7,859 nt of DNA from CAYTGM01 sp964437365 (GTDB lineage: Bacteria > Sumerlaeota > Sumerlaeia > SLMS01): the NCBI GenBank assembly GCA_964437365.1, contig CAYTGM010000043.1, positions 1-7,859 of the forward strand. Reading direction: 5' to 3'. The notes under the pieces are model-generated. The model worked only from the letters and a program-made list of their open reading frames with translations, was not told the origin of the DNA and ran no database searches. Of this stretch, positions 6,894-7,859 are shown in pieces. How positions within the stretch are numbered: position 1 is the first letter of the stretch; each line of letters starts with the position of its first letter. The position numbers were made by a program, and so were the translations under genes.

Positions 6894-7859
6894 ATGAGAC
6901 CTTTCGGTATTGCTGGAGTACAAATGTATCTCTCAGCACTTCACAGCAACGTACCAGCCATGTGTGATCGCGTTGATGTGATTATGAGGCTTTTTCCATG
7001 GGTTGAAATGGTGATGTTCAGCGAATTAGCCCCTCTTGGACCTTTCACAAAATATGCTGCGCCGTTCCCAAACGAAACAGAACAGCGCTTTCAGGAATTG
7101 GCAAACCGTCATCGGATCTGGCTCCTCCCCGGCTCTATGTTTGAGCTGCATCAGGGCAAAGTCTACAATACAGCCTCGGTCATCAATCCCAACGGAGAGG
7201 TTGTGGGGCGCTATCGTAAGATGTTTCCTTTTTACCCCTATGAAGAAGGAGTCGAACAGGGAAAAGAATTCCTTGTTTTTGACGTACCTGATGTAGGCCG
7301 GTTCGGTGTGGCGATCTGCTATGACATGTGGTTTCCAGAAACGATCAGAACGCTCGCATCTATGGGAGCTGAGGTGATTCTTCATCCAACCCTGACAGCA
7401 ACGATTGACCGAAAAGTGGAATTGAGCATTGCGACTGCGAACGCTGCAATCAACCAGTGCTTTTTCTTTGATATTAATGGCCTTGGTGACGGCGGGAATG
7501 GGGAGTCTATCGTTGTAGGCCCACATGGTGAGGTCATACACGCAAGTGGAACGGGACCGGAAGTTATTCCGCTTGAAATTGATCTAGACAGAGCTCGCAG
7601 GGCTCGGCAGGTAGGACTTCGGGGGCTGGGTCAGGCCCTGAAGAGTTTCCGGGAAAGAAAAGTTGATTTCGACCTCTACCGTGGTGAGAATCAGGATGCG
7701 ATAAATTACCTGAATGAGTTGGGAACTCTTGTCAAGCCACAGCGGAGAAGACGAGGACCTTCTGAGTTTCCAACAGTCGAAAATGTGCCATTTGATGCGG
7801 ATCAGGGACGGCAGTCTGAGAAACCTGCTCCGAATGAAACGGAAATCGATTCCAAAATA
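6894..7859 (+). CDS. Nitrilase-superfamily carbon-nitrogen hydrolase (3' partial)
   Basis: This is a cytosolic amidase or nitrilase-type enzyme that would cleave a non-peptide C-N bond through a covalent thioester; the substrate is unknown. The frame is open for 322 codons and runs off the window without a stop. The N-terminal strand IAGVQM is typical. The catalytic triad is intact: Glu44 in MVMFSELAPLGP, Lys109 in GRYRKMFPFYP, and Cys142 in VAICYDMWFPE. The strand EVILHPT follows, then NPNGEV- and GPHGEV-type turns. The catalytic domain ends near residue 240. After it come a predicted helix (ALKSFRERKVDFDLYR), an RRRR cluster (284-287) and a polar, proline- and glutamate-rich tail of unknown function. 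ATG 6894 is the first start after an in-frame TGA at 6873-6875. Its Shine-Dalgarno, TAGGA at 6877-6881, is distant at 12 bases. Confidence 0.88.
   Translation, partial: MRPFGIAGVQMYLSALHSNVPAMCDRVDVIMRLFPWVEMVMFSELAPLGPFTKYAAPFPNETEQRFQELANRHRIWLLPGSMFELHQGKVYNTASVINPNGEVVGRYRKMFPFYPYEEGVEQGKEFLVFDVPDVGRFGVAICYDMWFPETIRTLASMGAEVILHPTLTATIDRKVELSIATANAAINQCFFFDINGLGDGGNGESIVVGPHGEVIHASGTGPEVIPLEIDLDRARRARQVGLRGLGQALKSFRERKVDFDLYRGENQDAINYLNELGTLVKPQRRRRGPSEFPTVENVPFDADQGRQSEKPAPNETEIDSKI

Noticed and set aside
6721..6939. 72-codon - strand ORF in the divergent gap
   Set aside because: It overlaps the start of the hydrolase, has no clear ribosome binding site, and its sequence looks random.
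7026..7541. 171-codon ORF on the - strand opposite the nitrilase-like gene
   Set aside because: It lies wholly antisense to a gene with an intact catalytic triad, has no recognisable domain, and looks like a frame shadow.

Overview
The window (roughly 50% GC by eye) looks like chromosomal DNA from a Gram-negative-type, rod- or helix-shaped bacterium. Evidence for this is a cell-elongation cluster (mreC, a probable mreD, rodA), tight GTGA start/stop overlaps, and one very large metabolic enzyme. A spirochaete of the Leptospira/Leptonema kind would fit, but that is inference; no rRNA or other phylogenetic marker is present.

Layout. Positions 1-83 hold the last codons of an unidentified gene. 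It overlaps by GTGA a 70-residue hypothetical protein (80-292). After a 37-base gap come mreC (330-1190), a probable mreD (1187-1705) and rodA (1702-2847), all on the + strand and joined by 4-base GTGA overlaps. Together they encode membrane parts of the elongasome: MreC (periplasmic scaffold), MreD (membrane partner) and RodA (SEDS peptidoglycan polymerase). The transpeptidase PBP2 (mrdA), often found between mreD and rodA, is absent here.

The convergent gap at 2848-3126 contains two copies of a 27-base hairpin sequence in opposite orientation, each followed by a T-run on its own strand. One is placed to terminate rodA and the other the gene on the - strand. The copies differ by a compensatory base-pair change, and they may be members of a dispersed REP-like family.

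The - strand gene at 3127-6585 encodes a 1152-residue protein. Its size and its glycine/serine/lysine-rich signatures fit the pyrophosphate-dependent phosphoenolpyruvate carboxykinases, a divergent giant PEPCK family often annotated as hypothetical. Across a dyad-rich 308-base divergent region, a nitrilase-superfamily amidohydrolase with an intact Glu-Lys-Cys triad starts at 6894 and runs off the window end. No mobile element, CRISPR array, tRNA or rRNA was seen.
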